A stretch of 64,000 nt of DNA from Acidihalobacter ferrooxydans (GCF_001975725.1 NZ_CP019434.1:2637919-2701918), one strand, 5' to 3'; positions 53,061 through 62,628 are shown, numbered from the stretch's first letter. Program-made: numbers and translations. The notes: generated from the sequence alone by a model not told the origin.

Positions 53061-54696
53061 TATTCGGCGGCTCGCCGGCCTGCAGGGCCAATCTGGCCTC
53101 CTCGGGGTCGGGCAGCCCGCTGTTCACCGCCAACGCGATAATGAACAGACTGAAAATCGCGATGACCACCATGCCCCAGGGGAAAGGCAGCAAGCCGTCT
53201 CCGCCGGTGAGGTTGGCTGGCCCGAGCCGGGTGATCAGCCACATGCCGAAAAAATAGGGCAATAGCCACCAAGCGCCGCGCCAGCGCAAGTGGGCAAGCG
53301 AACGGACCTTGAAACCCTCGTAGACGATATAGATCACAAAGAATACCGCCAGCATGCCGAACAGAAAGTTGTCCGTCTCCGCACCGCTCCAGTAAATGAT
53401 GAAATTCGACACGATGAAGGCGATCGGCGCGATCACCCACGGCGCGCGCATCACAAACGGTCGGCCATGTTGTTCCACCGGCAGCGTCTTGCGCAGAGTC
53501 AGCAACACGACGGGGCCGATACCGTAGGACAGCACGGACACCGAGGAAATGTACCCCACCAGCTTCTGCCACGACGGGAACGGAAAGAAGAAAAACACAC
53601 CGAAGAGAAATGTGACGATCAGCGCCACCCACGGCACGCCTGGCCCGATAACGCGCGAAAACAGCGGGGTCATCAGCCCTTCCTCACCGGTGGCGTAGAC
53701 CACACGCGAGGTCGTCGTCGAGTAAATGATGGCCGTGCCGCCCGGAGAAACTACCGCGTCGATATAGAGCAACATTGCCAACCAGCCCAGCCCGAGCAGA
53801 GTCGCCAGACCCGCGAACGGCCCGGCGATGCCCGCGAAGTGCAGATTCGCCCAGCCGTGCGCGATGTCGCCCGGCGCCACGCTGAAAACCATCGCCACTT
53901 CCAGCGCGAGATACAGGATCAACGCCAGAATCACAGAGCCGATCACGGCGATCGGAATGTACTTCTGTGGGTTGCTGGTCTCGCCGGCCAGTTCGACCGC
54001 CTGGCGGAAGCCAAGAAAATTGAACACGATGCCTGAGGTGGCGACGGCAGAAAGGATACCTTCGGCGCCGGCGGGGGCGAAACCGTGCGAAGTCAGGTTC
54101 GCGCCGTGATGCGCGGCGATCAGCAAGGCAATCACGGTGAGCGTTGGGATGGCCAGTTTCCACCATACCAATGTGCTGTTGATGCGCAGCAGCCAGCGAA
54201 TGCCGAACGAGTTGAGCAGCACAAAGAAACCGAGCATGGCGAAAGAGACCCAGAAGCCAAGCGCAGTGAGAATACCGGTTTTCGGATTGACGAAACCGTG
54301 TATGTAGTTGTTGGCATAGCTGAGTACAGCCATGACCTCGACCGGCGCGACTGAAACGTACCCCAGGAACACGACCCAACTCATGACCAAGGCCATCAGG
54401 TTGCCATGACTGAGCTTGGGGAACGAAACCACGGCGCCGCTGCGGGGAAACGCCGTGGCGAGTTCGGCATAGACGAAAGCAAGTAACAGGATGGCGATAC
54501 CCCCGATGACCCACGACACCATGCTGGCGGGACCGGCAATCTTGGCGGCCTGGAGCGGGCCGAACAGCCAGCCCGAGCCAATCATGCCCCCCAGGCTGGC
54601 GAACAGCAGTCCGATAATGCCGGCATCGCGGCGGAGTTTCCCGCCCGCCGGCCTGACCCGTGTGGCGGAAGCAGCGTCAGAAGCAGTGGATGACAT
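53047..54696 (-). CDS. APC-superfamily amino-acid permease
   Basis: The 549-residue membrane protein has 12 or more hydrophobic helices. The first contains IGLLFASLGGMIGSGWLFGP, the Gly-rich substrate-binding helix of APC transporters; FNFLGFRQAVELAGETSNPQKYIP is the conserved loop after helix 6. It looks closest to aspartate/proton symporters of the YveA kind, but the substrate is not certain. ATG at 54696 has GAGGG upstream; the longer frame from 54789 looks noncoding. The last four codons (I, Q, A, R) and stop lie in the end of a MITE-like element. Confidence 0.88.
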   Translation of the reverse strand: MSSTASDAASATRVRPAGGKLRRDAGIIGLLFASLGGMIGSGWLFGPLQAAKIAGPASMVSWVIGGIAILLLAFVYAELATAFPRSGAVVSFPKLSHGNLMALVMSWVVFLGYVSVAPVEVMAVLSYANNYIHGFVNPKTGILTALGFWVSFAMLGFFVLLNSFGIRWLLRINSTLVWWKLAIPTLTVIALLIAAHHGANLTSHGFAPAGAEGILSAVATSGIVFNFLGFRQAVELAGETSNPQKYIPIAVIGSVILALILYLALEVAMVFSVAPGDIAHGWANLHFAGIAGPFAGLATLLGLGWLAMLLYIDAVVSPGGTAIIYSTTTSRVVYATGEEGLMTPLFSRVIGPGVPWVALIVTFLFGVFFFFPFPSWQKLVGYISSVSVLSYGIGPVVLLTLRKTLPVEQHGRPFVMRAPWVIAPIAFIVSNFIIYWSGAETDNFLFGMLAVFFVIYIVYEGFKVRSLAHLRWRGAWWLLPYFFGMWLITRLGPANLTGGDGLLPFPWGMVVIAIFSLFIIALAVNSGLPDPEEARLALQAGEPPNIQAR

Positions 54697-54994
54697 AAGC
54701 TGAACCCTCGAAGTTATATGGACGATGAAAACCTGCCTCGTGACAGGCCGGATCGTTCCTCCGGCGGCCTGGTGATCGCAATCCGTCACCGGCTCGGCGA
54801 GATCGGCCCGAACCGGATTCGGTTCGGACCGACTTCTCTATAATTTAAGGTCTAAAATGAGCGAACAGTAATTACCTGAAAGCATATTCAAAACTTCGAC
54901 TGACCTTGGCGCCAAATAGTTCCGCGCAAATGATGCTGACAAGGCGCGGCACCGGCGGTGCCGCTTGATCGGGAACGAGTTTCCTCGGCATTAG

Positions 54995-55173
54995 TTCAAC
55001 CCGGATCATTCATCAGGCTGGGCGATAATTGCGCAGATATTTGGATGCACAGGGATTTTTTCAGCGAGCGACCCCGTTGTGGAATGCCCGAACGAATCAT
55101 CAATCTGTGGGTTCTAAAGATCAGGCGAAGATCAGGCAAGGCCGCCCTTGCGCATGGATCATCCGGGTTCAAA
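54995..55173 (+). mobile_element. MITE-like element family 3, copy d
   Basis: The 179-bp element begins TTCAACCCGGATCATTCATC and its far end reads TTTGAACCCGGATGATCCAT on the opposite strand. ATAATTGCGCAG, GGATGCACAGGGA and AGATCAGGCAAGG match its relatives. It sits in the gap between the permease and yghU, which otherwise shows no gene. Confidence 0.78.
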
Positions 55174-55252
55174 GTGATGCCGCAGCAAACAGGATGCATC
55201 TCAGGATCATATGCTTACCGCGTTTTTCTTAGCGCACAAAGGAGTCTAAGAC

Positions 55253-56125
55253 ATGACGGAAAACGACCGTTACACCCCGCCGAAAATCTGGACATGGGAC
55301 ACGGAAAACGGCGGACATTTTGCCCGGATTAACCGGCCGGTTGCCGGCGCGACCCATGACAAGACGCTGCCCCTCGGCAAGCATCCGCTGCAGCTTTATT
55401 CTCTCGGCACACCCAACGGGGTCAAGATCACCATCATGCTCGAAGAGCTGCTCGCACTCGGCCATAGCGGTGCAGAGTACGATGCCTGGTTGATCGACAT
55501 TCTCCAGGGCGAACAATTCTCCAGCGGCTTCGTCGAAATCAACCCCAATTCAAAGATTCCGGCACTGCTCGATTGCAGCACCGAACCGCCCACGCGCGTA
55601 TTCGAATCCGGCTCGATTCTGCTTTACCTGGCTGAAAAATTCGACGCCTTCCTGCCAACCGCTCACCACTCGCGAACCGAGACGCTCAACTGGCTGTTCT
55701 GGCACATGGGCGCAACGGCCGACCTGGGGGGTGGCTTCGGGCATTTCTACGCCTATGCACCGGAAAAGTGGCGCTATCCCATCGACCGCTACGCGATGGA
55801 GGTCAAACGCCAGCTGGACGTGCTCGACCGCAATCTGGCCGGACGTGAGTTTATCGCCGGAGACACTTACACCATTGCCGACATCGGCATCTATCCATGG
55901 TATGGCGAGCTGGCCTTGGGACGTTTGTACGATGCGGGCGAATTCCTCTCCGTACATGAATACCGCAACGTCGTGCGCTGGGCCGAAGCAATCGATGCCC
56001 GCGCTCCGGTACGCCGCGGACGCATGGTCAACCGTCTGCGGGGCGAACCCTCGGAACAGCTTCGCGAACGCCATGACGCCAGCGATTTCGAACTGCGCAC
56101 GCAAGACAAACAGCCCCCTGAATAA
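55253..56125 (+). CDS. yghU: Glutathione S-transferase YghU-type
   Basis: The 290-residue protein matches the nu-class YghU family: YTPPKIWTWDTENGG and INRPVAGATHDKTLPLG in the N-terminal extension, LYSLGTPNGVKITIMLEELLALG in the thioredoxin fold, FVEINPNSKIPAL, and FESGSILLYLAEKF for glutathione binding. Members reduce disulfides and organic peroxides with glutathione in the cytoplasm. AAAGGAGTC precedes the ATG. A family-3 element lies 80 bp upstream. Confidence 0.93.
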   Translation: MTENDRYTPPKIWTWDTENGGHFARINRPVAGATHDKTLPLGKHPLQLYSLGTPNGVKITIMLEELLALGHSGAEYDAWLIDILQGEQFSSGFVEINPNSKIPALLDCSTEPPTRVFESGSILLYLAEKFDAFLPTAHHSRTETLNWLFWHMGATADLGGGFGHFYAYAPEKWRYPIDRYAMEVKRQLDVLDRNLAGREFIAGDTYTIADIGIYPWYGELALGRLYDAGEFLSVHEYRNVVRWAEAIDARAPVRRGRMVNRLRGEPSEQLRERHDASDFELRTQDKQPPE

Positions 56126-56236
56126 TTCGTTCGGCCCGACAGCGGGGTTTGGGAACGCCGGACGCACGGCGCGCGAAAAGCCCTTGCCCGAATACGCCAT
56201 GACGGCGTTGCAAGACACGTCATTGCCCTGACCCGA

Positions 56237-56560
56237 TCAATCCACCTTCTTTACCCGACGGGCGATGAACCACAAAATCAGACCAAAAAACGCAATCTGA
56301 GCGGCAGGGATGAACCACCCCTTTGAAAGATGGCCGGTCCAGGCCGATAGAGCCATGCCTGCCGCCAACGCCAGTAGGAATTTACCGCTGATGCGCAACA
56401 GGCGCTGCGCCCCCAGGCGTTCGAAATAAGTCCGGAGACCCACGCTATCGAGCAGGTTGCGCGCCTTATCCGGCATCAGCGCCGCGAACACCACCGCAAG
56501 TCCGATAACCGCACCGAACACGTGAAACGCCATCACGAAACCATCCATGCTCCACATCAT
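56237..56560 (-). CDS. Small hypothetical membrane protein
   Basis: The 107-residue product has four hydrophobic stretches: MAFHVFGAVIGLAVVFAALM, LLRISGKFLLALAAGMALSA, and FIPAAQIAFFGLILWFIARR are the clearest. ATG at 56560 is preferred because GGAGGG lies eight bases upstream; the frame extends to 56713 without a ribosome site. No family is recognised. It converges on yghU. Confidence 0.6.
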   Translation of the reverse strand: MMWSMDGFVMAFHVFGAVIGLAVVFAALMPDKARNLLDSVGLRTYFERLGAQRLLRISGKFLLALAAGMALSAWTGHLSKGWFIPAAQIAFFGLILWFIARRVKKVD

Positions 56561-56700
56561 CGGGCCAATCCCTCCGCAACCGGGTACTACCAAGCATCGC
56601 ACAACACTCAAACCACCGTCATCCTCAATACGCCGGGCAGCAAGCCATTGATACACGCGCCGCACGACCCAGACGGTTTCAATGCCTGCAAGGAGTATCT

Positions 56701-56865
56701 GTGTCGGATCCACGGGTTTGCCCTTGCCGTCGGCGAGTCGTTATCATCAACGGTGTTGTGGACTTTCCCGATACCTCTACAGAGGAACCCCATCAGTTCA
56801 TGCTCATGTCGGACGTGCGCAAAGACGCTCCCGAGCCAAAATGGCTCGGCTTTGACCCGCGATGA
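56701..56865 (+). CDS. Small hypothetical protein of 54 residues
   Basis: A GTG at 56701 with AAGGAG six bases upstream opens a frame for MSDPRVCPCRR, VVIINGVVDFPD and KWLGFDPR, ending in TGA. Composition is protein-like, with no repeats. It has a CxC motif near the start. No homologue is recognised. It stands alone between the small membrane-protein gene and the sucrose operon, both of which have spare intergenic space. Confidence 0.4.
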   Translation: MSDPRVCPCRRRVVIINGVVDFPDTSTEEPHQFMLMSDVRKDAPEPKWLGFDPR

Positions 56866-57101
56866 GCCGGACGCTTCGCGAGTTCCGGCGGCGAAATGCC
56901 CATAGCCGACCCGCGAATTGCAGCCACAGTGCGCCGCCCCACCATGCATCATGAAATGCACCCGGCATCAATCCCCCTTCCGCGCGTATTGCATCGCCCG
57001 CCGCGCGCAGACTGCAGAACCCCACCGGCTCGAAACGCGCCGGCGCAAGGACCGCATGAGAGAGGCTTGAGTCTGCGCCACCGATAGACCAGACTGAAAC
57101 C

Positions 57102-57938
57102 GTGACCGCTTCCCCACCACCGCCCAGCGCCCCGCCTGCCAGTTCATCTGGCCAGCACCTGCGTCTGCTCAGTTACAACATCCAGGTCGGCATCACCACA
57201 AGACATTACCGCCAATACATCACCAACAGCTGGAAACACGTACTGCCCTACCCCGAGCGCATGGACACACTGCGCGCCATCGGCCAGTTCATCGCCGGGT
57301 TCGATATCGTCGGTCTGCAGGAACTCGACAGCGGCAGCCTGCGCAGTGGCTTCGTCGATCAGGCCGAATACCTTGCCCAAGTGGCGATGTTCCCGCATTG
57401 GTACAGCCGCACCAACCGCCGCATCGGCCACTTCGCGCAGCATGCGCTCGGCCTGCTGGGCCGGTACCGCGCGCATCGCATCATCGAGCACCGCCTGCCC
57501 AGCCGGATCCCCGGCCGTGGCGCGCTGGAGGTCCATTTCGGCCATGCCGACGCACCGCTGGTGGTGGTACTCCTGCATCTCTCGCTCAGCCGCCGCGCGC
57601 GCCAGCAACAATTCAACTATGTGGCGCGACTGATCGACACACAGCCTTACGTGGTCGTGATGGGCGACCTCAACTGCCAGCCCGAATCGCGCGAAATGCT
57701 CGCGCTGCTCGACGACACCCAACTGCGCATCGCCCCGCACGGCGAACACACCTACCCAAGCTGGCGACCGGCCCAATCCTTCGACCACATCCTCGTCAGC
57801 CCGGCGCTGAGCGTGCGCGAGGCCAAAGTCTATCCGGTCGCGTATTCCGATCATCTGCCGGTCGGCCTCGAAGTGCTGCTGCCGCCCGACGTGCGGCTCG
57901 ATAACAAACCCACCAACCTGGAGTACGCGGTCGAATGA
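57102..57938 (+). CDS. Endonuclease/exonuclease/phosphatase-family protein
   Basis: The 278-residue protein has the EEP fold signatures: LLSYNIQVG, IVGLQELDSGS (metal-binding Glu), VVVMGDLNCQPES (Asp and Asn) and FDHILVS with YSDHLPVGLEV (catalytic Asp-His). The superfamily includes nucleases and phosphodiesterases or phosphatases for lipids and sugars. Its stop overlaps the fructokinase start (ATGA), so it is the first gene of the sucrose operon, which hints at a sugar-phosphate or regulatory phosphatase role, not established. It starts at GTG 57102. Confidence 0.82.
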   Translation: MTASPPPPSAPPASSSGQHLRLLSYNIQVGITTRHYRQYITNSWKHVLPYPERMDTLRAIGQFIAGFDIVGLQELDSGSLRSGFVDQAEYLAQVAMFPHWYSRTNRRIGHFAQHALGLLGRYRAHRIIEHRLPSRIPGRGALEVHFGHADAPLVVVLLHLSLSRRARQQQFNYVARLIDTQPYVVVMGDLNCQPESREMLALLDDTQLRIAPHGEHTYPSWRPAQSFDHILVSPALSVREAKVYPVAYSDHLPVGLEVLLPPDVRLDNKPTNLEYAVE

Positions 57939-58810
57939 ACCTGCCTCGCAACCCCATTGTCTTCGGTGAAGTCCTGTTCGACTGCTTCGGCGACGAATGC
58001 GTGCTCGGCGGCGCGCCGTTCAACGTCGCCTGGCATTTGCAAGGCTTCGGCCTCAAGCCGCGCTTTGTCAGCCGGGTCGGTGACGACGCGCTGGGCGCTG
58101 AGGTCCGTGCGCGGATGCGCGACTGGGGCATGGACACAAACGGGCTGCAAACCGAAACCGCGCGCCCGACCGGCCGCGTACACGTCAGCCTGCGCGACGG
58201 CCAACCGAGTTATGCAATCCTCGACGACCAGGCCTACGACGCCATCGCCCCGCAGCCCGGCTTGGACGCGGCCGGCAGCGTGCTCTACCACGGCAGCCTC
58301 GCGCTGCGCCACGCACCTAACCGCCGCACGCTCGCCGCGCTACGCACCGGCGCCGAGGTCTATCTCGACGTGAATCTGCGCGCCCCCTGGTGGGACACCG
58401 CAACGCTGCGCCCGCTGCTCGACGGCGCCCGCTGGCTCAAACTCAATGACGAAGAATTCGCCCTGCTGACCGAAACCGGCGAGACGCCAGCAGACTTCGC
58501 CCGGCGCCTCGGGCTGGGGGCCGTGATTCTGACGCGCGGCGCGCAGGGGGCCGAAGTCCATGCCGATGCCGTACGCCATGCCGGCGGCGCGCCACCGGCC
58601 GTCAAACTGGTCGACGCCGTCGGCGCGGGCGACGCCTTCGCTGCGGTCACGCTATACGGTATCGTTCACGCCTGGCCCTGGACAACCATACTGCCGCGCG
58701 CCACCGCATTTGCAGCGCGCGTCTGCGGCTGGCGCGGCGCACTGTGCCATGATCGGGCGATCTACGAGGAGGTCTTGAGTGAGTGGAGTAGACACACCGG
58801 CAACGCATGA
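57935..58810 (+). CDS. PfkB-family carbohydrate kinase, fructokinase-like
   Basis: The 291-residue protein begins IVFGEVLFDCFGDECVLGGAPFNVAWHL, the sugar-binding start of PfkB kinases, and has the anion-hole/catalytic VDAVGAGDAFAA near the end. It should phosphorylate fructose or a related ketose with ATP, using the fructose freed from sucrose turnover. It overlaps the upstream EEP gene by 4 bp and the sucrose-phosphate synthase gene by 32 bp, so the three are co-transcribed. Confidence 0.88.
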   Translation: MNLPRNPIVFGEVLFDCFGDECVLGGAPFNVAWHLQGFGLKPRFVSRVGDDALGAEVRARMRDWGMDTNGLQTETARPTGRVHVSLRDGQPSYAILDDQAYDAIAPQPGLDAAGSVLYHGSLALRHAPNRRTLAALRTGAEVYLDVNLRAPWWDTATLRPLLDGARWLKLNDEEFALLTETGETPADFARRLGLGAVILTRGAQGAEVHADAVRHAGGAPPAVKLVDAVGAGDAFAAVTLYGIVHAWPWTTILPRATAFAARVCGWRGALCHDRAIYEEVLSEWSRHTGNA

Positions 58811-60950
58811 CGGCTGGTATCTGATGCACATCAGCCTGCATGGGCTGGTGCGCGGCACGGAACTCGAACTCGGGCGCGACGCCGATACCGGCGGACAGAT
58901 CCAATACGTGCTCGAACTGGTCCGCGCACTGGCCGGACATGACAACGTCGCGCGCGTCGACCTGCTCACCCGCCGCATCCACGACCGGCGCATCGCACCC
59001 GACTACGCCGAACCCCAGGAACCGCTGGACGCAGCCGGCAAGGCACGCATCGTGCGCATCCCCTTCGGCCCGCGTCGCTATCTGCGCAAGGAAAAGCTCT
59101 GGCCCTATCTCGACTGTTTCGTTGACCTCGCCCTGCGCCACGTGCGCGACGTCGGCCGGGTGCCCGACGTGATCCACGCCCACTATGCCGATGCCGGCCT
59201 CGCCGGCGCGCGCCTGGCCGCCCTGCTCGGCGTCCCCTTCGTGTTCACCGGCCACTCGCTCGGGCGCGAAAAGCGTCGGCGCCTGCTCGATCAGGGGCAG
59301 GATGCCGCCACCATCGACGAACGCTACGCCTTCGGCCCGCGGATCGAAGCCGAGGAGCGCAGCCTGGACATGGCCTCGCTGATCATCGCCAGCACACAAC
59401 AGGAAGTCGAGCAGCAATACGCCCAATATGCGCGGCGCAGCGGCGCGCGCATCGCGGTCGTGCCGCCGGGCGTCGACCTTTCGCGCTTTCACCCGCCGAG
59501 CCGGTCACGGTCACACAAAAGCGCCTACCGCGCCACCGTCGAACGCTTTCTGCGCCATCCCTCACGCCCCTGGATTCTCGCGCTGGCGCGCGCCGACGAA
59601 CGCAAGAACCTCGCCAGCCTGCTGCGCGCCTACGGCGAGCACCCGAGCCTGCGTACGCAGGCCAATCTGGTACTGATCGCCGGCAACCGCGAACACCTCG
59701 CGCAGCTCGACCGCGGCGCGCGCACCGTGTGGCGCGAACTGATCGAACTGATCGACGACTACGACCTCTACGGTCACGTCGCCTACCCCAAACAGCACAG
59801 CCCGGACGACGTACCCGACCTGTATCGCCTCGCGGCCGCCAGCGGCGGCGTCTTCGTCAACCCCGCGCTGACCGAACCCTTCGGCCTGACCCTGATCGAA
59901 GCCGCCGCCAGCGGCCTGCCGCTGATCGCCACCGACGACGGCGGACCGCAGGAAATCCTGCGCCACTGCCGCAACGGTCGCCTGATCGACCCGCTCGACA
60001 TCGAGGGCATAGGGACGACCCTCGCCACTGCGCTGAGCGACCGCGCGCGCTGGAAACGCTGGGCACAGCGTGGCCTGCGCGGCGTCGCCCAACACTACAC
60101 CTGGCATGGCCATGCCACCCAATACCTGCGCGAACTCGAACGCCTCGTCGCCCGTAACCGACGCCGCCCGCGCAGCCCACGCAAAAGCCGCTTGCCGACC
60201 GCCGACCGCATGCTGATCTGCGATATCGACAACACCCTGCTCGGCAACCCCGAAGGTCTCAAGCGACTGATCGCCACGCTCCACCAGGCCGGCGACCAGC
60301 TCGCTTTCGGCATCGCCACCGGCCGGCGGCTGGATAGCGCCGTGCGCGTACTCAAAGAATGGGACGTGCCAGCGCCCGACGTGCTGATCACCGCTGTAGG
60401 CAGCGAAATTCACTACGGACCGACCCAGACCGAAGACGACGAATGGCCCCGCCATCTGGACTTCCGCTGGGACCGCCAGAGCGTACTCGACACCCTGGCC
60501 GAAGTGCCTGGCCTGCGCCTGCAACCCGGCTCCGAACAGCGCGCGCACAAAATCAGCTATTTCGCCGACCCGCAACGCCCGCCCGATCTCGACGATCTCC
60601 GCCGCCGCCTGCGCGAACGCGGCGCGCACGTCAACGTCATTTACTCTCACGACGCCTACCTCGACATCCTCCCGATACGCGCGTCCAAAGGACTGGCGGT
60701 GCGCTTCGTCGCCGACCGCTGGGGCATCGATATCGACCGCGTACTCGTCGCCGGCGATTCGGGCAACGACACCGAAATGCTTTCCGGTCACAGCCTCGCC
60801 GTGGTCGTCGGCAACTACAGTCACGAACTGGAGCACCTGCGCCAACGCAAGCGCGTGTATTTCGCCTCCGGACATTGCGCCGCCGGCGTACTCGAAGGCA
60901 TCGAACACTACGACTTTCTCGGCACCATTCGCCAGCCGCAATACGATTGA
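58779..60950 (+). CDS. Sucrose-phosphate synthase fused to sucrose-phosphatase
   Basis: The 723-residue protein has two parts. Residues about 12-475 are a GT4 sucrose-phosphate synthase domain: MHISLHGLVRG, DTGGQIQYVLELVRAL, FTGHSLGREKRRRL and NPALTEPFGLTLIEAAASGLP for the UDP-glucose site. Residues about 485-723 are a HAD-IIB phosphatase with the DxD nucleophile in CDIDNTLLGN, GIATGRRLDSAV, and AGDSGNDTEML. Together they would turn UDP-glucose and fructose-6-phosphate into sucrose. GTG at 58779 has GAGGAGG upstream. Sucrose as compatible solute is the likely purpose. Confidence 0.92.
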   Translation: MSGVDTPATHDGWYLMHISLHGLVRGTELELGRDADTGGQIQYVLELVRALAGHDNVARVDLLTRRIHDRRIAPDYAEPQEPLDAAGKARIVRIPFGPRRYLRKEKLWPYLDCFVDLALRHVRDVGRVPDVIHAHYADAGLAGARLAALLGVPFVFTGHSLGREKRRRLLDQGQDAATIDERYAFGPRIEAEERSLDMASLIIASTQQEVEQQYAQYARRSGARIAVVPPGVDLSRFHPPSRSRSHKSAYRATVERFLRHPSRPWILALARADERKNLASLLRAYGEHPSLRTQANLVLIAGNREHLAQLDRGARTVWRELIELIDDYDLYGHVAYPKQHSPDDVPDLYRLAAASGGVFVNPALTEPFGLTLIEAAASGLPLIATDDGGPQEILRHCRNGRLIDPLDIEGIGTTLATALSDRARWKRWAQRGLRGVAQHYTWHGHATQYLRELERLVARNRRRPRSPRKSRLPTADRMLICDIDNTLLGNPEGLKRLIATLHQAGDQLAFGIATGRRLDSAVRVLKEWDVPAPDVLITAVGSEIHYGPTQTEDDEWPRHLDFRWDRQSVLDTLAEVPGLRLQPGSEQRAHKISYFADPQRPPDLDDLRRRLRERGAHVNVIYSHDAYLDILPIRASKGLAVRFVADRWGIDIDRVLVAGDSGNDTEMLSGHSLAVVVGNYSHELEHLRQRKRVYFASGHCAAGVLEGIEHYDFLGTIRQPQYD

Positions 60951-61232
60951 CCCCAGGAATCCGCCGGACCTGGAGAATCGTCGCGAAACGCATGGGGCAT
61001 GAAGGCCGGTTTCCCGTCTTTTGCAGACCATTGGTCGGCGTTATCGCCCCTGGCCCCGCATAGCGCCTTCGAGATCCCGGCACTGAACACCCCAGCGCAT
61101 CAACATCATTGACGCCATCGCCCGTTTGCGACACTCTGATATGACCGATCCGATTCACTTCCACAGTGGTCACGGCCCGAACGCCCAACCGCTTCACGAC
61201 AGCATCTCGACTGCGGTGCAAACAACGCTCAG

Positions 61233-62564
61233 ATGACAAATTTTCTCGACAATAGCGCGCATATCAAAGCCAAGGCGCATACGCTGCGCCAGGGCATGTT
61301 CGTCGCCGGCCTCGACCGCCCGTGGAAAGGCACGCCCTTCATGTTGCAGGGCTTCCTGATCACGACCGAGGAAGAGCTCGAACACCTGCGGAAGCTGTGC
61401 CAGTTCGTGTACATCGATCCGACACGCTCGACCGTACCCCTTCCCCAGACCACACGCCCCGATCCTGAACCCCGTAGCAAACCCGTTTCCGGAAACAAGA
61501 TCCGCCCCGTCCGACAAGGCCCTGCGCCCAATCTTCGCGGCCTGGCCAACCCAGCCGCCTTTCGGGAAAACCTGAAGGTCGCAGCCCGGCGACAAAACCA
61601 TGCGCGCCGCTATCTGCAATCGACCTTCAACGATGTACGTCTGGGCGCCAGCGTCAATACCATCGAAGCTCAGGCCATCGTAGCGGGTCTGGTCGAATCC
61701 ATCACCACCAACGTCAACGCCGCGCTCTGGCTGACCAACCTCAAAGACCGCGACGAGTACACCTTGGTTCACAGCATGAACGTCTGTGTGCTCAGCATTG
61801 CGTTCGCCCGCCACCTGGGCTTCGGCGACGAGGAATTGCACGTGATCGGGCTCGGCGCCTTGCTGCACGATCTCGGCAAGATCAAAACGCCCGACGACGT
61901 GCTCAATAAACCGGGACGCCTGACTGGCGACGAGTTCGCGATCATGAAACGCCATCCGGTCGATGGCTACGAACTGCTGGCCGATACCGGTGACCTGCCC
62001 CGCGCCTCACTGCAGATCGTCCGCCACCACCATGAACGCATCGACGGTAGCGGCTACCCCGACGGCTGGGGCGGGGAAGGCATTCCGCTTCCCGTACTGC
62101 TGACGTCCGTGGTCGACGTCTACGACGCCGTCACCAGCGATCGCTGTTACCATGTCGGCAGGTCTCCGCACGAAGGGCTCAAGCTGCTCTACGACATCGC
62201 GCCGAACAATTTCGGCCGGGAACTCATCGAGGAATTTATCCGCTGCGTCGGCATCTATCCGATCGGCAGCCTGGTCGAACTGACCGACGGCTCGCTCGGC
62301 ATCGTGCTCTCGGCCGATCCCGATCATCGCCTCAAACCCCTGGTGCGCATCGTTCGCCAGCCCAGCGGGGAGCCCTGCGCCGATTGCGCGCGGATCAATC
62401 TGGCTGAACTCGCCGGTCACAACAGCGGTCACTGGCGCGACTGGGGCATCCGACGCGTACTGAACCCGACGGACTACGACATCGACATCAAAGCCATCGT
62501 GGCCGAAGACAGCGACATCGGCGAACTGATCGCCTTGGAGCCTGTCGGACTTGGAGGATCGTAG
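61233..62564 (+). CDS. HD-GYP domain cyclic-di-GMP phosphodiesterase
   Basis: The 443-residue protein has an N-terminal DUF3391-like segment (residues about 10-110), then an HD-GYP domain: HSMNVCVLSIAFARHLG, the metal-binding HDLGK near residue 212, KRHPVDGYELL, and HHERIDGSGYPDGWGG with the GYP motif intact. It should hydrolyse c-di-GMP to pGpG or GMP and so affect biofilm or motility. The start at 61233 has a weak ribosome site. An 87-bp palindrome begins inside its last codons. Confidence 0.92.
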   Translation: MTNFLDNSAHIKAKAHTLRQGMFVAGLDRPWKGTPFMLQGFLITTEEELEHLRKLCQFVYIDPTRSTVPLPQTTRPDPEPRSKPVSGNKIRPVRQGPAPNLRGLANPAAFRENLKVAARRQNHARRYLQSTFNDVRLGASVNTIEAQAIVAGLVESITTNVNAALWLTNLKDRDEYTLVHSMNVCVLSIAFARHLGFGDEELHVIGLGALLHDLGKIKTPDDVLNKPGRLTGDEFAIMKRHPVDGYELLADTGDLPRASLQIVRHHHERIDGSGYPDGWGGEGIPLPVLLTSVVDVYDAVTSDRCYHVGRSPHEGLKLLYDIAPNNFGRELIEEFIRCVGIYPIGSLVELTDGSLGIVLSADPDHRLKPLVRIVRQPSGEPCADCARINLAELAGHNSGHWRDWGIRRVLNPTDYDIDIKAIVAEDSDIGELIALEPVGLGGS

Positions 62565-62628
62565 CGAGGCGAGTGGGAAATGGCCCCATTATCCCATCGC
62601 CGCAGTCGATTCTTTCCAAGTCCGACAG
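62542..62628. repeat. 87-bp REP-like palindrome
   Basis: CTGTCGGACTTGGA at the left pairs perfectly with TCCAAGTCCGACAG at the right, and partial matches continue inward (GGATCG with CGATTC). It encodes the end of the HD-GYP protein and its stop codon. Related half-palindromes occur near 34905-34965 (GCCGCAGTCGGTCCTTTCCA) and 60970-61000 (CCGGACCTGGAGAATCGTCG). Confidence 0.7.

Noticed and set aside
56608..56961. 117-residue leftward frame between yghU and the sucrose operon
   Set aside because: No ribosome site, unusual Cys/His/Gly content, and it lies opposite the better-supported small gene at 56701.
59562..61031. 489-residue leftward frame opposite sucrose-phosphate synthase
   Set aside because: Antisense shadow without recognisable domains, opposite a clearly coding gene with complete motifs.
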